A stretch of DNA of 64,000 nucleotides from Natronincola peptidivorans (GCF_900111615.1 NZ_FOHU01000006.1:106694-170693), one strand, 5' to 3'; counted from the first letter of the stretch, positions 17,069 through 26,889 are shown. Notes: a model not told the origin generated them from the sequence alone. Translations and numbers: made by a program.

Positions 17069-17681
17069 AGGTAATCACCACCACTGACATTTGATAGGGA
17101 GCCTTTTCCATAATTTCTTTTGGTTCTCCCTTAATAATCCTTTCTTCTTCATAGGAAAGATTTTCTCCCACAATCATAATTGCTTTATCTAACTTTGCTT
17201 TTATTAAAGCCTCCGCTATGGCTTCTGGTTTATGCTGGGAATCTGTTAATAATCCTACCTTTTTATAGGTTTTCAACTTTTCTATATAGTTCTCTTCCCT
17301 TCCATGAAGGCTCATCAGAGGTACCCCTTGCCAGGTTTCTTTTATCCTAGCAAACAAATACTGTAGGGAGCTTATTCCTGGAATCACCTCTAAATCCTCA
17401 TCACAAAAGTGCTTTTTTAAGTAGATGAGCATACTGTAAAATCCAGTATCTCCAGAAAGAACAATAGCTATTTTTTTGCTTTTTCTATGGGTCTTTATAT
17501 AATTCATTACCTTCTCTAAATCCTTTGAGATGACATAGGTTTCTCCTGTGTAGTCCTGAAAAATCTCTAGGTTTCTTCTTCCTCCTATTAAGATGTCGCT
17601 GGCTTCCACCGCCTTGTATGCCACCGGCAGTACATAATCCTTATGTCCTGGGCCTACTCCAATCACAGTTATTTTTTCCAT
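17061..17681 (-). CDS. cbiE: Cobalt-precorrin-7 C5-methyltransferase CbiE
   Basis: 206-aa tetrapyrrole methylase with the N-terminal ITVIGVGPGHKDYVLPVA, the IGGRRNLEIF motif near residue 32, and VLSGDTGFYSMLIYLKK plus IPGISSLQYLFARI. Works with CbiT on the next step. Overlaps the end of cbiD by 13 bases and the start of cbiT by 8. Confidence 0.94.
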   Translation of the reverse strand: MEKITVIGVGPGHKDYVLPVAYKAVEASDILIGGRRNLEIFQDYTGETYVISKDLEKVMNYIKTHRKSKKIAIVLSGDTGFYSMLIYLKKHFCDEDLEVIPGISSLQYLFARIKETWQGVPLMSLHGREENYIEKLKTYKKVGLLTDSQHKPEAIAEALIKAKLDKAIMIVGENLSYEEERIIKGEPKEIMEKAPYQMSVVVITYE

Positions 17682-18793
17682 TCCTTACATCCCTCCAGCA
17701 GTTTTTTCCCTTCGGGACAAATAGCCAGTATCCCTTCCTCCATGGTGAAAATCACACTACCTATTTGTACCTTTTCTTCTGTTCTTTCCCTTGTCTTCTC
17801 CGTGATTTTTTGGGCTAGTATAGGAAATATTTTTTCTTTTTTAATTTGTCGGATATAGGAGACTGCCTCCTCTGTTGTATTGCTGGTCAATACGGTCTTT
17901 ACCTCATGAGGAGAAGCCCCTAGTAAGGCTAAATAAGCCGCCAGGATTTCTCTCCTGCCGTCTGCTACTCTGCTATGGGTATGGAAAATACCTCCTGCAA
18001 CCTTTGCCAGCTTCCCAAGATGTCCTACTAATAGGATTTGCTTGATTCCATGTTCAACAGCCTTGTCCAGCATAAAACCTATAAAATTACTAGTTTTTAT
18101 GATATATTTGTCCTGAAATTGATAGGTGTTTTTTACCAGATCTCTCCCATAATTTCCTGGAACAAAAATCAGTTTATCTATTCCTTCTTCTTTTAGCATA
18201 GCTATTTCTAGTCCCAAGGAATCCTTCCAGGCCTCCTCTGACATAGGCTCTACGATGCCAGAGGTCCCCAATATAGAGATCCCGCCTTCTATTCCTAAAC
18301 GGGGATTAAAGGTTTTTTTTGCAATTTCTTCACCCTTGGGAACAAAGATTTCTATGTCTAGGCCTTTTTCATAACCAATCATCTCTCTTACTTCCTTTTC
18401 TATCATTTGGAGAGGAATAGGATTGATGGCAGCCTTTCCTACAGCTGCCGGCAGGCCTTTTTTTGTTACTCTCCCTACCCCTCTGCCTCCCTGAATATTG
18501 ATCTTATTGTCTTGTCGCCACTTTACTTTGCTATAGATTAGGAGGCCATGGGTAACATCTGGATCGTCCCCTGCATCCTTTTTGATGCTGCAGGAAGCCC
18601 AAGGGCCTTCTATTTTTGGATCTATTACCCTCAGCTTTAGGTCCCAACCCTTTGGTGTAGCTATGGTAATCTCCTCTAAAGGCTCCCCTGTCATAAGCAT
18701 ATTAGCTGCTGCTTTGGAGGCGGCAGCTGCACAGGACCCTGTAGTGTAGCCATATTGCAGACGTTTTCCATTTTTAATCATATATTTATCCAT
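17669..18793 (-). CDS. cbiD: Cobalt-precorrin-5B C1-methyltransferase CbiD
   Basis: 374 aa. CbiD is specific to the anaerobic corrin route. Diagnostic segments are YGYTTGSCAAAASKAA near residue 14, KKDAGDDPDVTHG near residue 72, GRGVGRVTKKGLPAAVGKAAINP, and GTSGIVEPMSEEAWKDSL near residue 180. Located 13 bases after cbiC. Start ATG has GTAGGAG upstream. Confidence 0.95.
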   Translation of the reverse strand: MDKYMIKNGKRLQYGYTTGSCAAAASKAAANMLMTGEPLEEITIATPKGWDLKLRVIDPKIEGPWASCSIKKDAGDDPDVTHGLLIYSKVKWRQDNKINIQGGRGVGRVTKKGLPAAVGKAAINPIPLQMIEKEVREMIGYEKGLDIEIFVPKGEEIAKKTFNPRLGIEGGISILGTSGIVEPMSEEAWKDSLGLEIAMLKEEGIDKLIFVPGNYGRDLVKNTYQFQDKYIIKTSNFIGFMLDKAVEHGIKQILLVGHLGKLAKVAGGIFHTHSRVADGRREILAAYLALLGASPHEVKTVLTSNTTEEAVSYIRQIKKEKIFPILAQKITEKTRERTEEKVQIGSVIFTMEEGILAICPEGKKLLEGCKEWKK

Positions 18794-18806
18794 GATAGCA
18801 ATTCTC

Positions 18807-19427
18807 CTACAGATTCATGTATAAAAGAGCGTTTACAATGGCTGCAGCTACTGTGCTGCCGCCTTTTCTTCCTAAGGTGGTTATGTAGGGCACATTTCTC
18901 CTTATCAGCTCATCCTTTGATTCACGGGCTCCTACAAATCCTACCGGTACCCCCACAACTAAGCTTGGCAGCTTTTTTCCTTCGTCGATGTACTGACATA
19001 ATTGAAATAATGCAGTAGGGGCGTTGCCGATGACAAAGATTTTAGTCTTTTCTTCCTTGGCTGCCTTTTCCATTGCCACCATTGACCTGGTAAGGCCTCT
19101 TTCCTTTGCTTCCTTTGCCACTTCTGGATCGTCTACCAGACAGTAAATTTCACAGTTCATCTGTTTTAAAGCTCTTTTGTTAATGCCCGCCATAGACATC
19201 CTTGTATCTGTATAGATACTACAGCCTTCTTTTAAGGCTGCTAATCCACTGTCTATGGCTCCTTTGCTGATTTTGGTGATATCGGCATACTGGAAATCAG
19301 CTGTTGTATGAATCATTCTTTTAATAATCTTTCCTTCTCTTTCAGGAAAGGTTTTCTCCCCCAGCTCTTGGGTTATGATTTCAAAGCTATTTTTTTCAAT
19401 ATCCCTTGGGTCTTTGATATATTCCAT
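18807..19427 (-). CDS. cbiC: Precorrin-8X methylmutase CbiC
   Basis: 206 aa. Moves the C11 methyl group to C12 to give (cobalt-)hydrogenobyrinate/cobyrinate. The catalytic histidine is in RMIHTTADFQYAD near residue 40; YTDTRMSMAGINKRAL and the C-terminal RKGGSTVAAAIVNALLYM are family motifs. Position between pduX and cbiD in the operon. Confidence 0.95.
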   Translation of the reverse strand: MEYIKDPRDIEKNSFEIITQELGEKTFPEREGKIIKRMIHTTADFQYADITKISKGAIDSGLAALKEGCSIYTDTRMSMAGINKRALKQMNCEIYCLVDDPEVAKEAKERGLTRSMVAMEKAAKEEKTKIFVIGNAPTALFQLCQYIDEGKKLPSLVVGVPVGFVGARESKDELIRRNVPYITTLGRKGGSTVAAAIVNALLYMNL

Positions 19428-19478
19428 GGTTTTCTCTCCTCGTTTTTAGGTTGTGTATGGATGCACTGGTAATACTTA

Positions 19479-20363
19479 CTAATTAGCTAGCCTAGCTCCG
19501 CCAGAGATAATGTCATAGCTGGAAATGGACAAATAGTTCTTCATCAGCTTTTTTTCCAGAAGCCCATGGTAAAATCCTTCCCTATCAAAATCTCCATCAT
19601 TGTACAGCACTCCCATTACGGAGCCGCTATGGGCTACATTGATGCCATAGGCTCCTAGCCTTTGACTCAGTTCATGGATTTCCTCAAGGTCTTCTTTATG
19701 GAGAATGCTTTGATTTGCAAAAGCACTGATGGTAGCGGCTTTGCCTATCTCCTTTAAATCCCGTGCTTTTATTCCCTTTTCAAAAAGTGAGAGGGCTTCC
19801 CCTAATGAGGCTTCTGCTTTTTTTAAAAGAGACCTTCTATCTGTTTTTCTAAAGCTTATGGTATCAATAATTTCTTTTCCCTCCAGCAGCAGTACCTTGC
19901 ATGCCGGCAGGCTGTGATACTGCTTTTTAAAGGTTCCCTTCAGGTGGTCAAAAAGGGTTAAATGAGAAAAAATTGTGCTATCAGTAGGCTCAATTGCTAT
20001 ACAAAGCTTTGCTATTTCTTCTTGGGTAATGGTTTTCTTCAAATACTTGGCACCAGCTACAGCAGTGGCAGCTAAATCTGCAGTACTGCTGGCCATTCCC
20101 TTCCCAATAGGGATAGGGGAATCTATCTTTAAGACGATGTCTTTGTAGTCTTCTTTATGATACCCATAATGCCTAAAGAGGCTTTCCAGCATTCTGTAGG
20201 CTTTTTCGTGGTTCTGTGAAATACTATTTTTGTCTACCTGAGTTTTCTCTATAATGGTTACGGTGCTAAACAAATTAATGCTATAGGAGATTAGCTTTTC
20301 TCCTCCTAACATATACCCCTGCAGCAGCTCACCGCAGGAGGCAGGACAAATTCCTTGAATCAT
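19479..20363 (-). CDS. pduX: L-threonine kinase PduX-like (GHMP kinase)
   Basis: GHMP-kinase fold, 294 aa. The ATP loop PIPIGKGMASSTADLAA is near residues 85-100, and the N-terminal CPASCGELLQGYMLGGEKLISYSI is typical of PduX-type threonine kinases. PduX makes O-phospho-L-threonine, which CobD decarboxylates to the aminopropanol arm of B12. Neither cobD nor cbiB is in this window, so the arm-building genes must be elsewhere. The C-terminal GSVMGVLYNDGDFD is also a PduX-like feature. Function assigned by family and context. Confidence 0.85.
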   Translation of the reverse strand: MIQGICPASCGELLQGYMLGGEKLISYSINLFSTVTIIEKTQVDKNSISQNHEKAYRMLESLFRHYGYHKEDYKDIVLKIDSPIPIGKGMASSTADLAATAVAGAKYLKKTITQEEIAKLCIAIEPTDSTIFSHLTLFDHLKGTFKKQYHSLPACKVLLLEGKEIIDTISFRKTDRRSLLKKAEASLGEALSLFEKGIKARDLKEIGKAATISAFANQSILHKEDLEEIHELSQRLGAYGINVAHSGSVMGVLYNDGDFDREGFYHGLLEKKLMKNYLSISSYDIISGGARLAN

Positions 20364-20383
20364 AACATCAACCCCTCTATTGT

Positions 20384-21208
20384 CTATAGGTAGCTTAATA
20401 ATTCTTCTTTATTTCTTGGAGGCTGCAATACTTTTGTCTTGTTATTGTCTAATAAATATTGATAAATTTCTAAAATCCATGGGATTTCTAGATGTGCTTT
20501 CTGTAGCAGCTCTTTTTGTTTAAAAACTTCTTGATGGTCTCCTTCTAATAAAACTGCTCCCTCTTTCATGATGTAAAAGTAATCTCCCCAGCCATAGGCT
20601 AGGTTTACATCATGGGTAGAAATGATTAGGGTTTTTCCTCCCTCATGTAATTCTTCAAGTATTTTCATTAAGGCTTCTATATGCTTGGGATCTAAGGATG
20701 TGGTTGGTTCATCAAAGAGAATCACCTCTGTATCCATGGCTAGGATATCTGCAATAGATACTCTCTTTTTTTCTCCTCCACTTAGATAATGTACTGGCTT
20801 CTGCTGAAGGTCTGTGACATTGGTGTCCTTCATAGCCTCTTCTACTCTTTCTCTAATCTCTTCATGGGAGAGGCCTAGATTTTTAGGACCAAAGGATATT
20901 TCTTCATAGACATTAGCAGAAAAAAGCTGTATCTCCGGATCTTGAAATACAAAGCCTACCTCTTTCCATAAATCCTTTTTTGGCTTCTTTTTATTGGAAA
21001 CCAGCTGTCCTTTATAGTAGATATCTCCTTCAGTGGGCCTCAAAACACCATTCATTTGAAGAAAGGTTGTTGATTTTCCACAGCCGTTGGGTCCCAAAAA
21101 CACAATTTTTTTGCCCTTAGGGATTTTTATATTTATCCCCTTTAGAGCCTTTGTTCCATCGGGATATTGGTAATGTACATTTTTAAACTCTATGATGATA
21201 TTATCCAT
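20384..21208 (-). CDS. cbiO: Cobalt ECF transporter ATPase CbiO
   Basis: 274-aa ABC ATPase of the energy-coupling factor type. Walker A LGPNGCGKST near residue 38, Q-loop FQDPEIQLFSANVYEEISFGPKNLGL, signature YLSGGEKKRVSIADILAM, Walker B VILFDEPTTSLDP, and the H-loop STHDVN. The ECF-type Q-loop region (Q-D-P-E-x-Q-L-F) separates it from ordinary importers. Overlaps cbiQ by 8 bases. Confidence 0.95.
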   Translation of the reverse strand: MDNIIIEFKNVHYQYPDGTKALKGINIKIPKGKKIVFLGPNGCGKSTTFLQMNGVLRPTEGDIYYKGQLVSNKKKPKKDLWKEVGFVFQDPEIQLFSANVYEEISFGPKNLGLSHEEIRERVEEAMKDTNVTDLQQKPVHYLSGGEKKRVSIADILAMDTEVILFDEPTTSLDPKHIEALMKILEELHEGGKTLIISTHDVNLAYGWGDYFYIMKEGAVLLEGDHQEVFKQKELLQKAHLEIPWILEIYQYLLDNNKTKVLQPPRNKEELLSYL

Positions 21209-21953
21209 AATACTGTCCTTTCCATAGAAAAATCCCTATTAAAAATCCTTCCGCTATAGCAATCTTAATCCAATTTTTTTTGCATTTTTTATAGGGAGGT
21301 GCCACTGTTCTTATTTCTCCGGTATAGCCCCTAGATACGAGGGCGGTGTAGGTAAGCTCCCCATGATGCTGTGCCTTTAAAAACAATACTGAGATCAACT
21401 GTGACAATGCATAGTAGCTGTTTTTTATATTGGCATAGCCTCCTCTAATCCTTTGAGATGTATGGATATCAGCGGCTATTTTTATAAAAATAAAAATAAA
21501 TCTATAAATAAAAAACATCATTTCTCTTATTAAGATAGGTACCCTTAGCTTTTCCAATACATAAATTATCTCTGTGATGGGTGTCGTCAGCACTAAAAAA
21601 TACAGACAGGATATAGAGGCAAAGGATCTTGTAATCAAGAGAAATCCTTGTTGAAAAGCATTCTCTGCCAAAGTTAAACGAAGTCCACCTTCTACCTCTA
21701 GGCTAAAGATAATTGCTACCATGCCTAGTAGTACAAAAGCACAGGGCAATAGATAAAGCTTCATTAATAGCGTAAAAGGAACTCTTCCTTTGTAAAGCAA
21801 TAGAAAGGTCATCATAAGAAACACAATAGAAGCGATAAGGGGGGCGTTGCTGATAAAGACCATCGTCATGGTGGCTATTGAAAAAAAGAACTTTTCTGAA
21901 GGATGCATTTCTCTTAAGTTGCTGTTGTAGGCTATTTGGTCTATGATAAACAC
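21201..21953 (-). CDS. cbiQ: Cobalt ECF transporter transmembrane (T) subunit CbiQ
   Basis: 250-aa membrane protein with about five to six hydrophobic segments. The coupling-helix region shows IRGGYANIKNSYYALSQL and the A-R-G motif as VSRGYTGEIRT near residue 214. N-terminal IAYNSNLREMHPSEKFFFS is typical of CbiQ. Works with CbiO and CbiM. Confidence 0.92.
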   Translation of the reverse strand: MFIIDQIAYNSNLREMHPSEKFFFSIATMTMVFISNAPLIASIVFLMMTFLLLYKGRVPFTLLMKLYLLPCAFVLLGMVAIIFSLEVEGGLRLTLAENAFQQGFLLITRSFASISCLYFLVLTTPITEIIYVLEKLRVPILIREMMFFIYRFIFIFIKIAADIHTSQRIRGGYANIKNSYYALSQLISVLFLKAQHHGELTYTALVSRGYTGEIRTVAPPYKKCKKNWIKIAIAEGFLIGIFLWKGQYYG

Positions 21954-22103
21954 GGCTTTACCCCCTCTATTTTGTGGTTCGTTATTGATTGTGCTGTCTT
22001 ATCTATGGATATCCAAGCCTATGGATATGATAAATGCCTTAAGAAATTGGCATGTTTGAAGGTGGTTAGTTTGCGAAGTCTATCTGTATAAGCTTTTGAC
22101 CTC

Positions 22104-22835
22104 TTACATAAAGGATAACTCCTCTAATTTCTGTTTATTGTAATTAAAGATCACTTTAAAGACCACTACCGTTAATACGCCTTCTACAATAGCTAAAGGT
22201 ATCTGTGTGATGGCAAAAATACTCATAAACTTCATAAAGGAGCCTAAAAAGCCCGTAGCAGCATCCCCATAGGCAAAGGATAGCTGGATGGAGGTTGTGA
22301 TATAGATGGACAAGCTTCCTATAGCTGTGGCTACAAACACACTTGCCCAAGTTGGAGCTTTCAAGTGTTTTAACAGCTTATAGACTCCATAGGTAACAAA
22401 GGGCCCCACAACCGCCATAGAAAAAGCATTGGCACCCAGGGTTGTAATACCTCCATGGCTCAGCAAAAGAGCATGAAAGGTTAGTACAATAAAATATATC
22501 AAAACCATCATGGTAGGTCCAAACATAATTGCCCCTAAAGCCACTGCTGCTGGATGGGATGAGCTGCCTGTAAAGGAAGGGAGGGTCAGTGTAGATAATA
22601 CAAAGGTTGTGGCACCTATAACAGCTAACAAAATCTTGCAGTTAGGATGCTCCTCCAAGGTGGCTTTGAGTCTTTTTGTGCTAAAGTATAAGAAAGGCAG
22701 AAGTGCTATCCACCAGGCAATCACCCATTTTAGTGATAGAAAGCCCTCAGAAATGTGCATGGCAAAGACCGGTGTTGGCAAAATAGCAAGTACCCCCGCC
22801 AAGGTAAATGCTGAAAACAATTGCTTCTTTTTCAT
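22104..22835 (-). CDS. cbiM: Cobalt ECF transporter substrate-capture subunit CbiM
   Basis: 243 aa. A cleavable signal-like N-terminus ends just before MHISEGFLSLKW (from residue 26). In CbiM/NikM proteins the processed Met1 and His2 of MHI coordinate cobalt or nickel, and this motif is intact. About six further hydrophobic segments follow. No cbiN-like gene is found in the 150-base gap before cbiQ; the gap has no ORF. Overlaps cblS by 4 bases. Confidence 0.94.
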   Translation of the reverse strand: MKKKQLFSAFTLAGVLAILPTPVFAMHISEGFLSLKWVIAWWIALLPFLYFSTKRLKATLEEHPNCKILLAVIGATTFVLSTLTLPSFTGSSSHPAAVALGAIMFGPTMMVLIYFIVLTFHALLLSHGGITTLGANAFSMAVVGPFVTYGVYKLLKHLKAPTWASVFVATAIGSLSIYITTSIQLSFAYGDAATGFLGSFMKFMSIFAITQIPLAIVEGVLTVVVFKVIFNYNKQKLEELSFM

Positions 22836-23590
22836 TGTCTTTCCCCCTCAATTAATTCTCCAATTATCTGCAGCGATCTTTTCAGCTTCTCTTCAACAAA
22901 AGAAAGCTTATCAGCTTCTATCGTAAAAATAACAACCGTTGCAGGTCCTGCAGATTTATTAATATCTATTTGATGGTTCTCCTTCTTTTTAAAGGAGCAT
23001 TTATTGCTTTTGGCTAAATAATCAGCCTCATACAGGATCCCCTTTGATCCCACAGGGTAGATTTCCTTTACTTCTTTTAAGGAACTCAGCTTTTTTATAT
23101 CCCCTATGCTGCAGATTTCTTCATCTGTCGGGTAGCTTATTTCATTCCCCAGCTTTGGGGCTCCTAATAGAGCTACAATATCACCCTGTTTTGAGGTGTT
23201 TGCTTTTAACTTCTCTTTTTCTACTGCTCCTATTACTGTAATGCCCATAGCCGTTTGACAGGTGGCAAAATTCTCCTCAGTACTGCCATTGAGAAAAACT
23301 GTATCAATGGAAGCTTCTTTTAATAAAGCTTCTATTCCCTTGATGATTCCTTTTCCAGTAGGTTCCATCTCCACTGACAGGGTGTCTATGACTGTTATTA
23401 TCTCCGCTCCTACTGATAAAACCTCCATTAAGGCAACCCTAGCTGTATAATAGCCTACCACCTCAGGGGGTACCTTCACGATATCCCTTTCCTTATTTCC
23501 AACAGCTCCACAGGAATCACAGGCGATTACCAAAAGCTTATTGGGTGTTTCTTCAATAAGGGTAAGATCCCTAAATCTTTTAACCCTCAT
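22832..23590 (-). CDS. cblS: AIR-synthase-related protein, predicted alpha-ribazole kinase CblS
   Basis: 252-aa protein of the PurM/AIR synthase-like superfamily (LLVIACDSCGAVGNKERDIVKVPPE near residue 19, GYYTARVALMEVLSVGAE near residue 46, ATCQTAMGITVIGAVEK). In some Firmicutes, CblS phosphorylates alpha-ribazole brought in by CblT, bypassing CobT/CobU-type DMB activation. Here it directly follows a 172-aa ECF S-component (11-base overlap) and precedes cbiM in a cobalamin operon, which is the CblT-CblS pairing. Assignment rests on family memory and context. Confidence 0.75.
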   Translation of the reverse strand: MRVKRFRDLTLIEETPNKLLVIACDSCGAVGNKERDIVKVPPEVVGYYTARVALMEVLSVGAEIITVIDTLSVEMEPTGKGIIKGIEALLKEASIDTVFLNGSTEENFATCQTAMGITVIGAVEKEKLKANTSKQGDIVALLGAPKLGNEISYPTDEEICSIGDIKKLSSLKEVKEIYPVGSKGILYEADYLAKSNKCSFKKKENHQIDINKSAGPATVVIFTIEADKLSFVEEKLKRSLQIIGELIEGERQ

Positions 23591-24098
23591 TTTTAATGCC
23601 CTTTGAAATGTTTTTATGAATCATAGTCGCTAAAGAAATATTTAAAAAGGAAGCTATGGTTAAAGGTATCCAAATCACTGTAAATAACGGCCATCCACTA
23701 AAGGGCAGCCCTAGCATGATGGAAGTAGGTACAACGATCAAAGCTGCTACGGGTCCATTTAATAATGTTGCCACCAACACAGCCATCCAACTGGATGCTT
23801 TATTATATAGCCATCCAAAAATATAGACAAATAAAAACATTTCAATAGCTACAATAAGATGCATTGGTAATGTCATGGGAAAGCCTGCAGTAGCCGCTGA
23901 TAATAAATGTCCTAGAAGCCCCACAAGGCCGCCGGCTAATGGGCTGATGGCAATGGCTGCATAAAAACCTGCCATAGAGTCAAAGGCTATACTTCCTTGA
24001 ATCTTAATCATAGCTCCAATCATACTTATGGCAATCAGCATGGCTATTTTGGTTATGGTTCTGACATTATAAATCTTTTTTACCTCCTGTTGAAACAT
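23580..24098 (-). CDS. cblT: ECF transporter S-component, predicted alpha-ribazole transporter CblT
   Basis: 172-aa membrane protein with five to six hydrophobic segments, the size of S-components. The N-terminal TITKIAMLIAISMIGAMIKIQGSIAFDSMAGFYAA and the GGLVGLLGHLLSAATAGFP segment fit the CblT group. The ECF ATPase and T subunits could be CbiO/CbiQ nearby or shared genes elsewhere. Coupled to cblS by an 11-base overlap. Confidence 0.75.
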   Translation of the reverse strand: MFQQEVKKIYNVRTITKIAMLIAISMIGAMIKIQGSIAFDSMAGFYAAIAISPLAGGLVGLLGHLLSAATAGFPMTLPMHLIVAIEMFLFVYIFGWLYNKASSWMAVLVATLLNGPVAALIVVPTSIMLGLPFSGWPLFTVIWIPLTIASFLNISLATMIHKNISKGIKNEG

Positions 24099-24191
24099 AG
24101 AAATCCCCCTATTCCTTTTTTATAATTTTTGTTGAAGAACAATACTCTAATCAAACCTTGCCAGAGGCAGTGTCAACCCTTATAAGGTATG

Positions 24192-25589
24192 TTATCTTTT
24201 CCTCTGCCGAAATAATTTATAGCTTTGACACCTTTCAAGAAAGCCTTTTACAAAGGAAGGGTTGCTGTAAAAGTGTATGTGGGGAAAAGCGCCTAAGCAG
24301 TTGTATTTTTCTAAGCCGCAGTCCCAACTATCCTGGATCTCCCCTTTTCTTGTTTTTTTTACATGGTAGCTAGAGTTGTTGTTATTGCTTTTTATTATTC
24401 CTCGATGAAATTCATGGCCTTTTATTTTAAAAGGCCTCTCAAAGAAGCTACTGCTTTCTTTGATCTCTACCTCACAGTAACCAAATCGCTGCAGTCGGTT
24501 GGTCATTTCTGATGCAGCATCAAAAATCCCTGCCATTTCATGATACTCTCCATCAAAGGTCTTAATTCCCTTGGTTAAATACATAAATCCTCCGCATTCA
24601 CCGTAAATGGGTACTCCCTCTAAGGCTTTTTGATAAATATCCCTTCGCATGCTTTTATTTTCTTCCAGCTCCTTAGCAAAAACCTCTGGAAAGCCTCCCC
24701 CTATGTAGATACCGTCTATTTCCTCCGGAAGTTCCTTATCCTTTAAAGGACTAAAGGATATGAGGTGGCAGCCCAATTCTTTTAGTAAATCTAAATTGTC
24801 CTGGTAGTAGAAATTAAAGGCATCATCATAGGCAAAAGCGATGGTGATTTTTCTTTCTAAAGGCTTACTTCCTTCTTCTAAATAGCTTTCTACAGCTATC
24901 TTTCCACTTAGTCTTACTAAGGCTTCTAGGTCTATGGTTTCTTCTATCATAGCCACCACCTCATCTACCTTTTCCTGCAGCGCTGGCACTTCTCCACAGG
25001 GAATCAAGCCTAAATGTCTGCTTTTCAATTGAATATTTTTGTTTTTCTTCAGATATCCAATACATTTTATCCCGGTATCTCTCTCGATAGCTTCCTTTAG
25101 AAGAAGATAATGCCTTTCACCGGAAAGATTATTGATAATAATTCCTTGTATATTTACCTTTGCGTCATAAAGCTTATAGCCTAGTACCATAGCAGCTCCG
25201 CTGGTGGAGGTACCGCTGCCATCTATCACTAGCACCACTGGCAAGTCAAGGATTTTCGCAACATGAGCAGAGCTTCCTTGGTCCTTTTCTGTGCCATAGC
25301 CGTCGTAGAGGCCCATCACCCCCTCCACCACCGCAAGATCTTCCTCAGTTATATTCTGGGTAAATATCCTTTTTATGGTTTTCTCCTTAAGCATATAGCT
25401 GTCTAGGTTCCTGGAAGGATTATCGGTAATAAAACGATGAAACTGAGGGTCTATGTAGTCCGGCCCAACCTTAAACGGTTTTACCCTATAGCCTCTTTTC
25501 TTCAGGGCCCCCATGATACCAGTAGAAATTGTAGTTTTTCCAACACCACTTTGGGTTCCTGCTAATAAAAAGCCTTTTGCTGTTTTCAT
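24192..25589 (-). CDS. cbiA: Cobyrinate a,c-diamide synthase
   Basis: 465 aa. ATP-dependent amidation of the a and c side chains of cobyrinate with glutamine. N-terminal dethiobiotin-synthetase-like P-loop AGTQSGVGKTTISTG (residues 11-25), then the triad glutamine amidotransferase domain with the nucleophile cysteine in YGECGGFMYLTKGI near residue 335 and a histidine motif GHEFHRG near residue 394. One base separates it from hemL. Confidence 0.95.
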   Translation of the reverse strand: MKTAKGFLLAGTQSGVGKTTISTGIMGALKKRGYRVKPFKVGPDYIDPQFHRFITDNPSRNLDSYMLKEKTIKRIFTQNITEEDLAVVEGVMGLYDGYGTEKDQGSSAHVAKILDLPVVLVIDGSGTSTSGAAMVLGYKLYDAKVNIQGIIINNLSGERHYLLLKEAIERDTGIKCIGYLKKNKNIQLKSRHLGLIPCGEVPALQEKVDEVVAMIEETIDLEALVRLSGKIAVESYLEEGSKPLERKITIAFAYDDAFNFYYQDNLDLLKELGCHLISFSPLKDKELPEEIDGIYIGGGFPEVFAKELEENKSMRRDIYQKALEGVPIYGECGGFMYLTKGIKTFDGEYHEMAGIFDAASEMTNRLQRFGYCEVEIKESSSFFERPFKIKGHEFHRGIIKSNNNNSSYHVKKTRKGEIQDSWDCGLEKYNCLGAFPHIHFYSNPSFVKGFLERCQSYKLFRQRKR

Positions 25590-25590
25590 A

Positions 25591-26889
25591 CTACCCTAGC
25601 CTCTTTACTTCCTCTAATGCATGGTAGGCAGCCTCTAGGGTTTTTTCTATGTCTTCCTCTGTCATAGCGGCGTTAATAAAGGTTGCTTCAAATTGTGAAG
25701 GTGCTAAGTAAACCCCTCTCTTCAGCATTTCTTTGAAATAGACGGCATATTTTTCTGTGTCAGAGGTTACAGCTGCTTCAAAATCTTCCACTTTTTTATC
25801 TGTAAAGAACATACATAGCATCGCCCCTACTCTGTTGAAGGAAGCCTTTACTCCTAATGCTGCTGCATGCTTCTTTAATCCCTTCTCCAGCAACTCTGCT
25901 TTCTTCTCTAGCTCTTGGTAGATCTCAGGATTATCCCTCAAAATCTTTAGGGTTGTATAGCCTGCCATCATGGCCAAGGGATTGCCGGAAAGAGTTCCTG
26001 CTTGATAAACCGGGCCTATTGGTGACATTTGAGACATAATTTCCTTTTTGCCGCCAAAAGCTCCCACCGGTAATCCTCCACCGATAACCTTGCTGTAGCA
26101 GGTAAGATCCGGCGTGATGTTATAGAGGCTTTGGGCACCTTTAAAAGCTACTCGAAAGCCTGTCATTACCTCATCAAAGATTAAGACACTGCCATATTCC
26201 TCTGTGATGCTTCGCAATCTGTCGGCAAAAGCCTGCGTCATGGGAACAACCCCCATGTTTCCTGCCACCGGCTCTACAATAACGGCAGCGATCTCGTCGC
26301 CATAGGCTTTAAAAATCTCTTCTACATTTTCTATGTCATTAAATCTAGCATCAATGGTATTCCTAACAACATCCTCTGGTACCCCGGGGCTGTTGGGTAC
26401 TCCATGGGTCAAAGCTCCTGATCCTGCTTTGATCAGTAGACTGTCAGAATGTCCATGATAGTTTCCATTAAACTTTACAATCTTACTTCTGCCGGTATAG
26501 CCTCTTGCTAAACGAAGGGCCGTCATGGTGGCTTCTGTACCGGAATTCACCATTCTAATCATCTCTATAGAAGGTATAGACTCTACAATCAGTTGTGCCA
26601 TTCTGGTTTCGATTTCTGTAGGTGCACCAAAGCTGGTACCCAGTTCCACAACCTCCTTAAGGTTTTTTACCACCTCTGGATGACAATGTCCCAGGATAAG
26701 AGGTCCCCATGAGCCTACATAGTCAATGTACTTATTTCCGTCCTCATCATAAAGATAGGTTCCTTCTCCCTTTTTAAAGAAAAGAGGCTCCATTTTTACT
26801 GAAGAAAATGCTCTTACTGGACTGTTTACTCCTCCTGGCATAACAGTTTTTGCTTCTTCAAAAAGCTTTTTAGACCTTTCCATCATCAT
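25591..26889 (-). CDS. hemL: Glutamate-1-semialdehyde 2,1-aminomutase
   Basis: 432 aa, PLP enzyme making 5-aminolevulinate. Family motifs are [13 protein letters not shown] at the N-terminus, [18 protein letters not shown] near residue 118, [11 protein letters not shown] near residue 238, and the PLP-lysine region [17 protein letters not shown] near residue 265. The start overlaps the hemB stop in TAATG. Second step of the C5 route from glutamyl-tRNA. Confidence 0.97.
   Translation of the reverse strand: MMMERSKKLFEEAKTVMPGGVNSPVRAFSSVKMEPLFFKKGEGTYLYDEDGNKYIDYVGSWGPLILGHCHPEVVKNLKEVVELGTSFGAPTEIETRMAQLIVESIPSIEMIRMVNSGTEATMTALRLARGYTGRSKIVKFNGNYHGHSDSLLIKAGSGALTHGVPNSPGVPEDVVRNTIDARFNDIENVEEIFKAYGDEIAAVIVEPVAGNMGVVPMTQAFADRLRSITEEYGSVLIFDEVMTGFRVAFKGAQSLYNITPDLTCYSKVIGGGLPVGAFGGKKEIMSQMSPIGPVYQAGTLSGNPLAMMAGYTTLKILRDNPEIYQELEKKAELLEKGLKKHAAALGVKASFNRVGAMLCMFFTDKKVEDFEAAVTSDTEKYAVYFKEMLKRGVYLAPSQFEATFINAAMTEEDIEKTLEAAYHALEEVKRLG

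Noticed and set aside
21954..22103. cbiN in the cbiM-cbiQ gap
   Set aside because: The gap is 150 bases, too short for CbiN (about 100 aa), and no frame is open across it.
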